Shown here in pieces: positions 36,592 to 49,342 of a stretch of DNA of 64,000 bases (position 1 is the first letter of the stretch; the number at the start of each line of letters is the position of its first letter). A program made the position numbers and the translations under genes. The stretch spans positions 372,001 to 436,000 of the forward strand of contig JAQJZZ010000021.1 in assembly GCA_030077755.1 (NCBI GenBank), read 5' to 3'. The stretch is from Filosporella fistucella (Eukaryota; Ascomycota; Leotiomycetes; Helotiales). The notes beneath the pieces are model-generated. The model was not told the origin of the DNA. It was given only the letters and a program-made list of their open reading frames with translations, and ran no database searches.

Positions 36592-39500
36592 TTAAACGCC
36601 TCGGAACATCCGTACAATCAGGAACCACATTGCGCCGATGAATTTGAATGCTGAGAGACCTGCCACAGACCAGAGTACGACGGCAAGATAAATGGTACTC
36701 TTAGCGGTGGCCGTTGTTGTGCTGACTCTCTCTAGACCAGCTGTGCTCAAGACAACAGCTACCAATCCGAAATTGCAGACAAGCCAGAAGAGAACGACAC
36801 GAGAACGGAATCCCTTGTAGTAATCTTCTTGCTTCTCACTCGCAGACATTTCACGCTTCTCTGGAGGAGCCTTGGAAGCGAATGATCTCATCTCGGCTTC
36901 ATATTGAGCATTCAAATCGCCATCGTCAGTAGGAATATTGACATCGACTTTTCCACCTGGCTTAAGCGTAGCCGATGGCAATTTCTCAGCCTTGTCGTCT
37001 CCCTTGGTACCCCATGTAATATCATGGGTATTACAGAAAGCGTATACGTTGAGAATGTTGATGTATGTTGGTGTAAGAAGGAGGTATTGGATGAAGGAGG
37101 TGAACATGTGCCACGGATCGAAGAAGAGGAACGAAACAACGAACCAGAGGACATATGTCGAGGCGAGGGAGATAATTAAGGTGTAAAAGATCTGGTTTTT
37201 GATGATTGCAGAGAAATCCAGGGAACCGTCTGCTAGTTCCGACTGTATCGATTTCACGGTGATGAATATCGAGGCAAACATTAGGTAGCTGGGAAATGTT
37301 AGAATGGTCAATGGAAAGGGGGAATCTAAACATACCACATGATGAAAACCCAGAAAATAACCATGGACATGTACGCCTTTCCAGATCCTTGAGGTCTGTT
37401 GCCCAATGCCAACACGAAACAGGTAAGAAGTGTGAACAGGTAAAGCCATTCGAAGACAACACCGAGGATATTTCCAACAGAGCCCAGCAGCTCTTTATCG
37501 CTCAGGGAAGTTGTCAAGATATGGAAAACCAGAAAGAAGTTACCAATTGCGAACCATGCGAAGATCATGCTAACAGTGGTGTAAATAAACTCGACCAAGA
37601 ACATCATTTTTCGAATGAAGCTGTGGTCGCTGCGGAATAGTTGGTAGAAGTGTGCAAGAGCATATATGGCGGCGAAGAAACTACCGTTCAACCATCTACG
37701 TCTCTGCAGAATAAACTCTGGCATCGAATCTGGCACATCGGTTTCTCCAGTGGCAGATTTGACGTATTGCAGGATCCAGTGACAGTTCCGCTTTGAGACC
37801 AGCTCGAAACAGAGAATACGATCTTCGGCGAGATACATGTTGGCAGTAAAGATACCAGCATTCGCACCGTGCATTTTCTCTCCAGCAAAGTACTTCTCGA
37901 GCGGACCATTTCCAGCTTTGTCATCTTGCAATGCAATGTACCGGTAAGCGGAAAAGGCACCTGGCAAGACGGAAATAAATCCAAAAGCTGACTCAAGCGG
38001 CTTGTCCAAGATATTGCTCATCTTGTATTCGAAATTCTGGCACGCCACCAATGGATTCATCAAATTCTTTCCACCAGGTCCCAACATTGCCTTAATCTCT
38101 CCACATGCACCTGCACACATCGGCTCCAAGTCGAAGGCCTTCCAAAGCTGGTAAATAGAATCCTTTCCTGGTTTCGTACCGGCATCGATAAGAACGCAAA
38201 TATTTGGATCCAAGACACGACCAAAAGCCTGGAAGAACCATCTGTGAGAGTTGATCTTCTTCTGATTCTTCTCCTTCAAGCAGAAAAGCATTTGGACAGG
38301 TTGTTGCTTTGGACGCAACTCGACAAGATCCTTCTTAGCTGAAATGCTGACTTGTGTCGTGTACTCGTAAATGTGCGCTGTCACGTCTTTGCCATTGACC
38401 TGCTGCTTTGCAATTCCATCTTGGTACACACCCATACCCGCGAGAACGGCTCTGGTTCTTGGGTTGATTTTAGCACGGCCATCGCTAACAACGCAGACTA
38501 CGATCTTCTTCCAAGCGTCCTTGCCCCAAGTCTTGCTGTCTTTCCTCGAGCACATGAATTCAATGTTCTTGAAAACACCGCTCATGGTTCTGGCGAATAG
38601 TACGTCATCCTCATTATACATGGTAACGACAATAAACAGTTCTGTGTGTCTTGGTTTTGCGAATAAACGTTGTCTAAGTGTAAATCGCTCGGCAAAGAAA
38701 TCTGCAGGATCGCAAGTTGCTGCTGTGTATCTCATATGGGTGAACTCATCTCTCTCTGGCGCTTGAGCATGAGGTACTTGATTCAAAAGCTTTGGGGGAA
38801 TTGGGCAATCTAGAACGAGATTTCCGTTGAACAATTGAACTTCCTTCACAGTCTTATATCGCTTGAGTGCAGGAACGGGAGTCACTGATGGTGCTGGGGC
38901 TCCTGCTCCATCATAATCTGAGTATCCAGGAGCTGATGTAGGGTCGGGTCCATACGCAGTATCTTGGGCCTGAAGAATTGGATGGTGGTCATCTTCATCA
39001 TAGTATGGGTCTTGGTTGTGAGAACCATAGTTTGTCAGAGGATGCTCTTCATGAGGCGATGGTTGATATGGAGGCTGGTAGTATTGATCGTGGTGAGCTT
39101 GAGGGTTTATGGCATAGTCTTGCTGGTAATTGTGGTTTGGATCGAGGGGATGATGTTGCTCGTAGTCCTCATTGTGACCATAAGAATTGTTGATATTCTC
39201 GACAGAATACTAAGAGCGCAAGTCAGAAAACAGCCCCGAAGCTTTCTCCTACACAACACATACCGTAGGTTGCGCCTGCAATCGATCACTTGGGGTATTC
39301 CGTCCTGGTCCCATGGGTATCTCTAGATTATGTCTTTGCGGTGATCCACCAGGTCTGCCATATGGTGCCGCATCCTCCAATTGATATCCTTGGTGCGCAG
39401 GATGGCCAGGTGACGGCGTGCGTCCTCCTGGTAGATTATTCATATTGTAATAGTCGTCTTGGCCTTGGCCAGAATGATCTGTTGATGAAGGTGTTAGAAG

Positions 39501-39800
39501 ATTGTTGGGTGAAGTAAACAGTCGCAGACTCTAAACGTCGGCGAGAAAAGAAGCTCCTCCTGTACTATGCAGGAATTCGCGTTTGACCGATCCGGCGATC
39601 AAATACTCTGTGCGCTGGGCTGAGCAGAGGAATGTGATGACGCTGAGTCGAAGTTGTGAATAATATGGATCAGGACACCTTCAAGGCTGAGATCACAATC
39701 ACAATCACGACTCAACACAACAGTGGACCTCTCGAAAGGATTGCGAATCTGATGTGTCCGCGAAATTGAGGGATTACTGACCTAATCTGTTATACGACAT
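36592..39800 (-). CDS. Class III chitin synthase
   Basis: Four exons (39800-39782, 39478-39264, 39209-37336, 37288-36592) give 934 residues. A disordered Tyr/Gln/Pro/His-rich N-terminus of about 160 residues begins [18 protein letters not shown]. The GT2 core follows: [19 protein letters not shown], the LAEDRIL acid motif (near 537) and [11 protein letters not shown] (near 578). Then come about seven membrane helices and a cytosolic loop. The sequence of the core ([21 protein letters not shown] start) fits the class III enzymes of filamentous fungi, which polymerise UDP-GlcNAc into chitin at hyphal tips. The start is chosen from a 19-nt first exon whose 303-nt intron joins in frame; an internal ATG at 39443 would lose the conserved N-terminal Tyr-rich start. 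Confidence 0.95.
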
Positions 39801-40872
39801 GGTATACGGGTATCCAGTGATGGAGGGGTGCAGAGTGGAAGCAAAGGGGGCAGAGCCAGAATGGAGAACGGAGTCTCAGGCTTGGGAGTGCGTCGATGCG
39901 CTGTTTAACGTTGGTTATTCGCTGGATGCTACTGTAAACTCTGATATTTCGAGGGAAAACGACTTTTGCGATGGATAATAGAGGACGAGGTACGAAGGGA
40001 CGTCGTTTCAGGTCACTCGAAGGGGGTAGGGACCTGGAAGTGGCAGGGTTTGTTGATTTATCCAGCAGCAGCTTAATTCAAGCCAAGGCCCACGCGCGGT
40101 TTCACAATGGTCAGCTCAATTAATGAATGACGTTCGGGGATGCGATGGGATGAGTAGGAGGAAGAGCAGGATTAAAATGAGGATATTCGCAAACTGGGAG
40201 AAGGAGGAGATATTAGTGAGGTACAACAGGATTAAGTATTGTGTTGTGCACGAGAAGGTCTTTCCCATCAAGACAATATTTTCTACGAGGCTGATTGTGC
40301 CCAGTATCCACGGCATCTCATATCCTTAGGGCGTGCAGCAGAACCACTTTCGTTGTGAAGGAAACCCGAAAATAGAACAGGGGGAGGCAAAGGCCGGCAT
40401 CATTACTTGAACCTCTGGCACTACTTAGCCACACTACCCGTCTTATCCAATAAGGAATACCCTGCGGTTTATGGTTGTCTTTAACGCATCACCGCTGAGG
40501 CTGAGTAGCATCTTGGTCTTCAAATCATCGTGGAGAAGTGCTTGTCGCCGTTGCAAACCCAGACGTTTTGCCCATTTGCCTCAACGACGAGGTGATCGCT
40601 TGTCTACACCGTATATGGCGAGGTGGAGTTATCTATGATACACGCTGCGCCTTCAAGCGCCTTTTCAATAGAGAGTTTATCAGCCTCAGGTCTCCAAAAG
40701 CCGCCACGTCCACGTCCGATGGCAGACTTGCTTCCCGAAAGACAATAGTGAGACCTGTCATGAGATAGGTATGGCTCAGAGCCCTGATGACTAGCAAATT
40801 GTTCCGATCTCTCCAGATTCCAAGTCAAATCCGAGGCTTACCCAACTACCCCTCACTTAAGTAATATTCCAA
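39801..40872. other. Chitin synthase promoter region and phosphatase 3' flank
   Basis: 1.1 kb, no supported gene. Several short open frames look random. Confidence 0.6.
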
Positions 40873-41438
40873 TCAGGCTTTCACGTCTGGGAATGTTTCC
40901 AGCAGGAAGTTCTTGGAGAACCTCATGCATTGCTCGTAAGCGATCTCAAACCCATCTCTGGCACCATAGTACGGGTCGTCCACCTCTTCTGCCCTCTTCT
41001 TGCCCGCAAATTCCCCAAAAAGCATGACCTTTGCTTTGCCACCGGTTCGTTGATGGATTCTTTGAAGATCCCGTAGGTTATCTCGGTCCATAGCGAAAAT
41101 AAAGTCAAACTTTTGGAAGTCGGAATTGTGGATCTAGGCATCAAGTTTAGCAGGGCTCAAATACGATGGGGCACTGTGCTAAGCCTGCTCACCTTACGAG
41201 CAGCGTGGTCGTAATCCGTAATGCCATTATCTTCGAGAGTAGACATCGTTCTGGAGTCTGGACTGCTGCCAGTGTGATATGCTCCAGTTCCGCAACTATC
41301 AACATGGGAGACCAGAGATCGATAGGGCGGTTTTGCAACCATGGAACGAAAGATACCCTCAGCCATGGTACTTCGACAGATGTTTCCCAGACAAACAAAG
41401 AGAACGGAGACAGACGGTATATCTGAGCTCGAAGTCAT
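40873..41438 (-). CDS. LTP1: Low-molecular-weight protein tyrosine phosphatase
   Basis: Two exons (41438-41193, 41133-40873) give 168 residues, the family's normal length. The P-loop CLGNICRS (Cys16-x5-Arg22) lies at the N-terminus, and the general-acid loop with VDDPYYG near residue 130. Both are intact, so activity on phosphotyrosine or small aryl phosphates is expected in the cytosol. The FAMDRDNLRDL segment is also typical. The single 59-nt intron falls between the first and second halves of the fold. Yeast Ltp1 and Schizosaccharomyces Stp1 are counterparts. Confidence 0.95.
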
Positions 41439-42736
41439 AATGTCAATATTTCCTCACGTGCAGAGAAGCTCAGAGTCAAGACCGTGACGGGGATGGTGAT
41501 GAAGATGCTGATAACACAGGGAGGATTCGTTTTTCAAAATCCAAACATTAGCTGGCAATCGCAATGGAGGTTTCCGTTTTGCTGGGGGACTCGGAAAGCT
41601 TTTGCTGCTTTAATTACGATGAATTTCTATGCTGCTGATGAGAGGGTTCTGCTAAAGCGGCAGTCGCTAAACCAAAAACACCGGGGATTTTGACATTGAA
41701 TTAAAGCTCATATAAATGTTGGGAATAGTCCGGCCAAGGAGTATAAGAAAAGTGTCTCGAAGACATACTTTTACTTGGGAAACAACTCGCAGGGTGAGAT
41801 GCGACCTCCTCTGCTCTTTGTCTTCCACCATTTCTTACCGCTTTCCGTCGTCCAACTCTAATACCAGCCAATATCCCGGCTGTCTCACTCAACTTTCTCA
41901 CGTTCCTAACACAAACTTCCATCTTTGCAGCGGCAATCACCTTCTTTTACCCATCAACCGTGGAACATGCCAAAGGATTGTGATGCACGAGAAGTCGTGA
42001 TCAAGCACCAACATTAGCCTGCACCGGCACTCCGAGCTGCAACCCCTGAGATGTCGGCAACCTTGAGAAATGAGACCCGAATGATACATCCAATGATATA
42101 CCCAAAGGAAGCGCAGCTCGGACTGGGCCAAGAGAGTTTGATCACTTATTCTTGGGAATATACAGGATGAACTGCTGATCCCTTCATCCAAACGTCGATC
42201 CATCATCTCCGAATGTTAGGTGTCACTCACCAGAAGCTTCGATAATAGCCATCCGGCTTGGCCAACCGTCGTACTCTTTCTATAGGTGTGAACAACAGTC
42301 GAATGTACCACCGAAGATAGGAGATCCATGACCACAACAAGCAAATATCGCAACACAATCTACCCCTCATTTCTATCTTGGAAGGTAAGTTCAAGCATCG
42401 CAAGCATTGTCAAGCTTATGGCCCGCACTGCTTAAGCTCAATGTAGAAGGTGTTCTTCAGTGATGTATGCATGCAGATTGTACGGCGCGAGCATGGATAA
42501 ACGTCCATTTGGATAAACGTTATCAGGTTCTTGGTACCACTCAATGCATCCGATCTTGAATATCTAATGCAACGGTATTGATAACTTTGAATGGGGCAAC
42601 TGCCTTTACTCATGGTACAGGTAGGGCTATATAATTACAATTTCCCCCTCTCCTCTGGGAGGATTTTCGCTCTTTCACCTCTCTCAGTTCTATAGAACAA
42701 TCTCAGCAAGGTTGGGTTTCATTGTTTCAAGTCAAG
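41439..42736. other. Divergent intergenic region, phosphatase / sedolisin
   Basis: 1.3 kb with no supported gene; holds the sedolisin promoter with its TATA-like element. Confidence 0.6.
42628..42634 (+). promoter_or_regulatory. TATA-like element of the sedolisin gene
   Basis: TATATAA, 109 nt before the ATG, followed by a C/T-rich leader. Confidence 0.5.
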
Positions 42737-45010
42737 ATGCAGTTCCTCTCTGCTGTGTTTGCTTTGGTAAGTCGAGCGTAATCAACAGCCCATCCATCCA
42801 TAAAAACGTCGTCCAAGCACATTTCGGTACCCAAAATGCACAAATTTGGAGTCACGTCTCAAAACCGAATCAACAGTTAGATAGCAACTGGAACATTTAC
42901 ACGTATTCTGACTTTTGCTGACTGTTCTAGATCGCCACAGCTGGAGCAGCAACAGTTGGTTCCTCTCTTGAGGTGTTTGACTCTGTGCGTTCTACTCCCC
43001 AAGGATGGAAGCAGACCGGGAAGCCTGAACCATGGACTCAACTCAATTTGAGAATCGCTCTTCTCATGCCAGATCATGATCTGTTTGAGAAGACTTTGTA
43101 CTCGATCTCAACACCTGACCACCCAGAGTACGGAAATCACCTCAGTCAACAAGAACTCAAGGTAAGCTTGGTTTTATAATTGTTAAAACTATCTCAATCC
43201 CGGGAATATAATCCGAGGATGCCACCAGGCTCATTCAGAAGCATACTCTTATTTTAGTTTCAACAGTGGAATCTGTAACCATGTGCAAAGTCACGTGGAT
43301 GATAATATGATACTTATTGCTGACACTTCTCAGAGGTTCATCAAGCCAAAGGACGCTTCTACAGAAGCAGTTCTAGCCTGGCTCAAGAACTCTGGTGTTG
43401 GTATCGATGACATCGAGAATGATGGGGAATGGATCAACTTCAAAGTCACCGTCGCCAAAGCTGAGGCCATGATGAACACTAAATTCAACTATTATGTCCA
43501 AGATGGCGACAAGCATCACACTCAGAAGATTCGAACCTTGAAGTATTCCGTACCTCACAATGTTGCCTCTCACATCGGAATGATCCACCCAACTACTCGT
43601 TTCGGGCAGATGAAGAAGCAAAGAAATACTCTCTTCCAAACAGAGTATTTTGGTAAAGTTGGCTCTGGATCCGTAGCAGCAGCTGTCCCATCACCCAGCC
43701 TCAATGTTACAGCTTGCAATTCTACCATCACACCTGCTTGCCTCCGAGCTCTCTACAACGTTGGAGACTATGAGGCTGATCCAGATGTCGACTCTCGATT
43801 AGGTGTTTGTGGTTATCTTAACGAATATGCAAAATATAATGCTTTGGAAGCTTTCCTCAAGAAATACGCCCCTTATGCAGTCGGTCAGAGTTTCAGCTAC
43901 CAGCTCATCAATGGTGGTCTATCCACTCAGAACGACACTGTTGATGACGACGTCGAAGCCAATCTCGACATGCAATATGCAGCCTCCCTCGGTTTCGAAC
44001 AAGACATCATCTACTATTCCACAGGAGGCCGTGGCCCACTCGTTCCAGATCTCGATCAGCCCACTCAAGCAGACAATCAAAACGAGCCTTATCTCGATTT
44101 TCTAGACTACATCCTAAAGCAAGATGACGACGAGCTCCCTCAGACCATCACAACCTCCTACGGAGAAGACGAGCAATCCGTTACCGCTCCTTTCGCAAAG
44201 ACTGTATGCAATAAGTTCGGACAGCTCGGATTAAGAGGCGTATCCATCATGTTCAGCAGCGGAGACACAGGACCAGGTTCCGCATGCCAAACTAACGATG
44301 GTAAAAACACAACTCGTTTCCTACCCATCTTTCCCGCTGCCTGTCCATATGTCACCTCCGTAGGCGGCACATACAAAGTGCAACCCGAAATCGCAGTCCG
44401 TTTCTCCTCAGGTGGATTCAGTGATCTCTGGTCTAGACCCTCGTATCAAGACAGCGCGGTACAAGAATATCTCAAGATCCTGGGTGATAGATGGAAAGGC
44501 CTGTATAATCCGAAGGGAAGAGGCTTCCCTGATGTCGCGGCCCAGGGATATAATTTCCATGTTATCAATCAGAATGACTCTGGGAATCTCACTGACATCT
44601 TGGTGGGAGGAACTAGGTATGCATTTTTATTCATTCATATACTCACCTCTCTCTCTCTCTCTATATCCAAAGGGAACTAACTAACACCACCAAGCGCATC
44701 CGCCCCGGCCTTCGCAGCCATAATCTCCCTCCTCAACAATGCACGTCTCTCAGCCGGCGAGAAACCCCTCGGTTTCCTAAACCCATGGCTCTATTCCTCC
44801 GCCAAGAAAGGATTCACTGATATCGTAGGTGGAGGTTCTAGAGGTTGTACAGGCACAGATGTGTATTCTGGACTGCCGGCTCCTTATGTACCGTATGCGG
44901 GCTGGAATGCTACTAAGGGGTGGGATCCGGTTACTGGGTTGGGGACGCCGGATTTCAAGGTCTTACTTGATGTGGCTACAAAAAAACATCATTTGCATCA
45001 CATTCATTGA
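42737..45010 (+). CDS. Sedolisin / tripeptidyl-peptidase (S53), secreted
   Basis: Four exons (42737-42766, 42931-43161, 43334-44616, 44695-45010) give 619 residues. A signal peptide ([16 protein letters not shown]) precedes a pro-kumamolisin activation domain (about 30-190), then the S53 catalytic domain. The Glu-Asp pair is in VEANLD, the oxyanion Asp in SSGDTG, and the nucleophile Ser in GGTSASAP. The C-terminal calcium site region is DIVGGG...[13 protein letters not shown]. The Ser codon is split by the last intron (AG|C), so the unspliced frame falsely reads Arg. Fungal sedolisins are acid proteases that remove tripeptides from extracellular proteins. Many N-glycosylation sites are present. 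Confidence 0.95.
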
Positions 45011-45482
45011 CGGGATGAGGGGTGGAGAAGGGGGTCTGAGGGGGGAGGGGGGAAGTAGATATATAGCAAGTATTTATACTAGTTACCACAAGGAAATTTC
45101 CGAACTAGGTCTTGTGCAGTGGATTGACAATTCCCAAAATACCTAGTAGTTGACAAAGAAAACTCGACACATTACTTAAGGTAATACGAATTTGTATATT
45201 GAGGAGCCCCATGCCATTCTTCACCTTATGAACTTCTATTTCCCCCAAGAAAGGCCTGGCGGCATCAAAAAGAAACTAAGTATTAAAAGCCCCAGAAATA
45301 CCATAGTGGACCCATATATCACTGTCGAATATGAATCCATAAGTGAACTGTGATCGTGTCCGAGTCACCAAGTGCTCACTGCAGGAATTTGGCTCACCTG
45401 ATACAAGATCGTGGCGCTCACAGGGCGACTCATTAATATTAACTCTCAGCCTGTAATCTGTATATTGAGATTCCGGTATCTA
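45011..45482. other. Intergenic between convergent sedolisin and SLY1 genes
   Basis: 472 nt, nothing recognised beyond probable 3' UTRs. Confidence 0.6.
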
Positions 45483-47821
45483 CTATATCTCCGAGCCCAG
45501 CTTTTCCATCTCAAGATGCAAGAACTCCTCCGCATTCATTAGTTCCGTACTCCCATACACGACTCTCCTCCTACCAGCGCCTTTCTCGGCTCCACTGCCA
45601 CCAGCACCAGTACGCTTGGCCCATTCTTGTAAATTGCCATACTCATCCATACTACCACCTCCAACAGTAAAAACAATAGCTTCACTGAAGCCTTGTCGTC
45701 TCTGTCCGAATGTCGCCCCTGTGCCAGGTCCATGTCCACCAAGCCCTCCTGGCATTTGCTCCCCTTTTCTAGTTGCGCTAGGTGGAGGCATCGTGCCTCT
45801 GGCATTTGCGCTCCTTGGGTCAAAGTAGAGATAATTTTCTGTCTTTGCAATTGCACTGCTGCTGGCTCCAGCAGGATCCATAATCGATTCTGTGATTTTA
45901 GTGACTGTAAGGTCACGGTTTGCAGGCAAGAAATTCTTGACTCCAGAGATAAGATTTTCGAAATTTGCTCCTACACCAGACTCTTTAAGGGACGACGTGA
46001 GACGCGAAGATATGCTGCTGAAACCACGGAAGAGTTCAGCGGACGTGGATGCTTGTTGAGCGGTTTGTTGAGGTGCGGATGTCATCATTGTCATCCGTGT
46101 AGTCGAACGAACTCTGTGATAGAGGTTAGAGGTGGTATGATTAGAGCCGATAGGATACTTACTGTTTTACGTATGGAAGACAGGTGGTGTTAGCTCCCGA
46201 AGTTTTTAAAGCCTCCTCAAATTTTTCCATATCAGCTCTTGAGAGATCTTGTTCGGATGTGCTCAAGAACCAGATAATAAACAAGCGTAGCTTGTCCATA
46301 GGTTCTGTGCCTTTGTCTTGATCACTCAAAACCTCCAACATTTGCTGTTTCGTTTGCCTCATAATATTCTCCTCCAGCTGGAAATAGTTGTCAAGCTGTC
46401 TGTTCTTGATACCAGTCAGGAGTCCAGCCAAGATATTCATATGCATGTCTAGAACAGCCTTCCTTTCCCGCAATTCCGGCAATAAAGTAATCGCAGCCTT
46501 CAAATGCATCGCAGAGGCACTGGTGTCATTCTGAAGATCTTCTATCGTCGATACCCCAGTTTTCTTTGTGACGTCGTTGGCATCATCCTTGTAACGGCTC
46601 AATTCAGCATCAATATCCTCAGCAACTTGTGGAAACGGCACACCGGCATTCTTCGCCCAGAAGAAGTCATTGGCAGTGAGGTCGTAAGCCTTTTTCGTGG
46701 AGCCTTTCGCTGGATTGTTCTCGTCAATTGGTGTCTCTACCGTAATTCGGTTGAGCTTCATGTTCAGAACGTCGTGCACCAGCGATTGATATGTCCAAGA
46801 ATGCGACAACATAGGAATAAGATCCACGTTCCGATCCAAAAGAATGAGCACAGGTCGCGAGGACGGTGTACCAGAGGATGTGGATGGTCTGTTACTCGAT
46901 GATGAGAAAAGATTGTCTTTCGAATTCAAAATATGATCTCTCAGCTTCCGGTCAAGTTTTGCTGCGATTGCTTCTGCGGCTGCACCTTTCGGGCATCTGA
47001 TTATTGGCATAACACCTACAATGTTAGCGATAAACTCTACTCTGAGGCAAGAGAGTCTTACCCATTGTGACCATCACACTGAATAAGCCGCTAACAATCC
47101 TGTCCACAACATGATCCAGCTCCTCATCTTTTGTCATTGCACTATTCAATGCCCAGTATGTATTCTCCTTTCTCATGCCCAGACTGAACAAATCAGGCTC
47201 TCCCACAATAAAATTCAGATATTGATCATAGAATTGCGCAATAGCTTCCGAAGTCCCAGCTTCTGCCGTTTGCTTCGCGAAATCTTCTAGGAGAGGTCGA
47301 GGTATCGATGAGAGGAAATTGATGTATGCTGGAGAGTAAAGTCCGCGGGAAAGATCTGAAGTAATGGATTTCAGATTGGAAGCAGTTGGCTCCACAAGAT
47401 ATAGGACTGGTACATCTGGGATGGGATGCCGCGCCGTTGCTATATGCCTGACCGTGTCAGTAATCCGTTTGTATAGCACATTTGTAGTTCATCCAGCCAA
47501 CGTACATGTGCATTGTGACTCCCCATGTTCGCAGATCATTCACTCGCAGAACACTGCTGATGACATCTCGTCCCAAGTCATCAAAGACCAAGATCTTCCA
47601 TATTGGTTCTCCATTCGAGTTGAGAATGGGCGCGGAAGGTACAGAAAGGCCATTGATTGTGTGATCGTGATGTTCGCTGGTAGTCTCTTCAGAATCATGG
47701 TTCAAATTCAGCATCCGCTCGATCGACCCTGAAAATTCATGTTAATTATGTGGTGCACGTCATTGTTGCTGGCAGTCTTACTGATTTGGCGGTCCCGGAG
47801 AGAGTTATGGCTTGATGCCAT
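45483..47821 (-). CDS. SLY1: Sec1/Munc18-family protein SLY1
   Basis: Five exons (47821-47782, 47728-47506, 47447-47062, 47015-46163, 46113-45483) give 710 residues. The start, [13 protein letters not shown], is followed by RMLNLN and [15 protein letters not shown], then [33 protein letters not shown] with [11 protein letters not shown], and near the C-terminus [15 protein letters not shown]. These are hallmark Sec1-family blocks and fit Sly1, which binds the syntaxin Sed5 and promotes SNARE assembly in ER-Golgi traffic. All introns are short (46-58 nt). It is an essential cytosolic/peripheral membrane protein in yeast. It is divergent from the PNUTS-like gene. Confidence 0.94.
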
Positions 47822-49342
47822 GGCTGCGAGGTCCTGGAAGGCTGTAAATCAGCCAAACTGCAATTAAAGTATCATGTAAATATTTCACAGCTTCCGATGT
47901 ATGCAGAAATTAGAGGAAAGGTGTTGCGCTCTTTCAGGCCAGATCAGCCAGACCATGTATCTGGATGCCTTTCTCCAAGCATCCCGCACTCGTACCAGGA
48001 ATTTGATGCTGTTGCACCGAAATGTTAGGCCGGCATGGCAGGAGCGACGCCCAATGTGGCTAGAGCGTTGGACGGCGAAACGAACAGTCGTCTTTGAGCT
48101 TCGCGGGACCAACCTCTTTCCTTCCTTCAAACCACCTTTTTCTCCATCCCCTCAATTGCCATCATCGATTATTCCCTTCTGGCCATCATGGCCACGACAC
48201 TTAACAGATACAAATGATCGTACAAATGAACTGAACAAAGTGACCGATTGAAAGGGTTGCATTCGCTCCGTGGAAGAGCTTACCTTTAGAAAGCAAGCAG
48301 AAAAAAAAGGGTACGGTGACACCTTAACACTACTATTTTCTTCGTTGGGCCGCTGTAGAGGCGAAGGCGAGAGAGGTACACCCAAAACAACACCTTTCAA
48401 TTTCAGTGCTGTACTGCACTCAGAAGGCCCTCAAAAACCAAATACTACCTATCTTCCCTTGGAAATCCTTGGAAAGGTACTGGATCACTGCTGGAACACG
48501 TACAAAACAGGGCCCGCGATAAAAAAGTGCCCTCCGTATCGTATTTTGCTGCAGCAGACAGAAGATCAGTGAAAGATCGCGTTTTCTGCGGTGCGGTACT
48601 TGGGTACTTTTCTTGGCTGCGGGCTGAGAGCTGTATTTTGGTGCAGTGTGGTGTGGTGTGTCCAGTGTGTTGTATGTGTGTGTGTGCAGGTCCAGGTCTG
48701 ACTGAGTGTGGTGCAGCCTGTACTTGGGTGTGTTGAGTGTTGACCGCTGAAGGCTTGTACCTTGCCTGCTCTGGCTTCTGTATTTTGGCCGGTCGTGTTG
48801 TCGAGACTCAGGCTGCGTGCTGTGTTTCTGTCATAGACTCACTCTCGAAAAATCGGAAGTGTAACGCGGGTATTGAACACCAGCGCATTCCCCGCGCTGT
48901 CGTCTTGCCCAAGTTGCTTTTCCTGTTGCGATTCAATTGCGGGTGTTGCGCCGCGAGATATTCACAATTCACCTCACCTGCTCACCTACTCTTTGTATTT
49001 CCCTTGGTTCCTGTTTTGCGCCCGAAGCCGAGTTTGGACTTGATCCTTGCGGAGACGACGAAGAACAACACGCAGGGAGCGGATGTGGATGTGGATCGGA
49101 TCTGGTCTGAACTGGACGGGTCTAAAAGTGGAAGTGCATTTGCTGATTCAAACTTTCTCGTTAGCGAACCAATCAATCGTCCCTACCTTCCTTCTCGGTA
49201 GTCCACCAATCAAACAGCCGCACCCGCCTCTTTCAGCCTCCACGTGATAATTCACCCCCTTTGGGCAGTTACACTTAGAACTCGGATTCAATCCATCCAA
49301 CTTTCCATTTTTGTCAACCAAATTAAATCACTCTCGTCCAAT
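47822..49342. other. Divergent intergenic region, SLY1 / PNUTS-like gene
   Basis: 1.5 kb without a supported gene. It contains a TG-rich stretch near 48.64-48.73 kb (TGTGTGTGTG run) and GC-richer leader sequence before the downstream ATG. Open plus-strand frames of 70-150 codons show no domain. Confidence 0.55.

Noticed and set aside
39249..39443. Chitin synthase start at the ATG at 39443
   Set aside because: Upstream in-frame sequence and a 19-nt first exon at 39800 give the expected MSYNRL-type N-terminus.
44611..44700. Sedolisin seeming to lack its catalytic serine (reads GGTR)
   Set aside because: Correct splicing (AG|C) gives GGTSASAP.
45693..46193. 166-codon plus-strand frame
   Set aside because: Antisense shadow of SLY1 exons.
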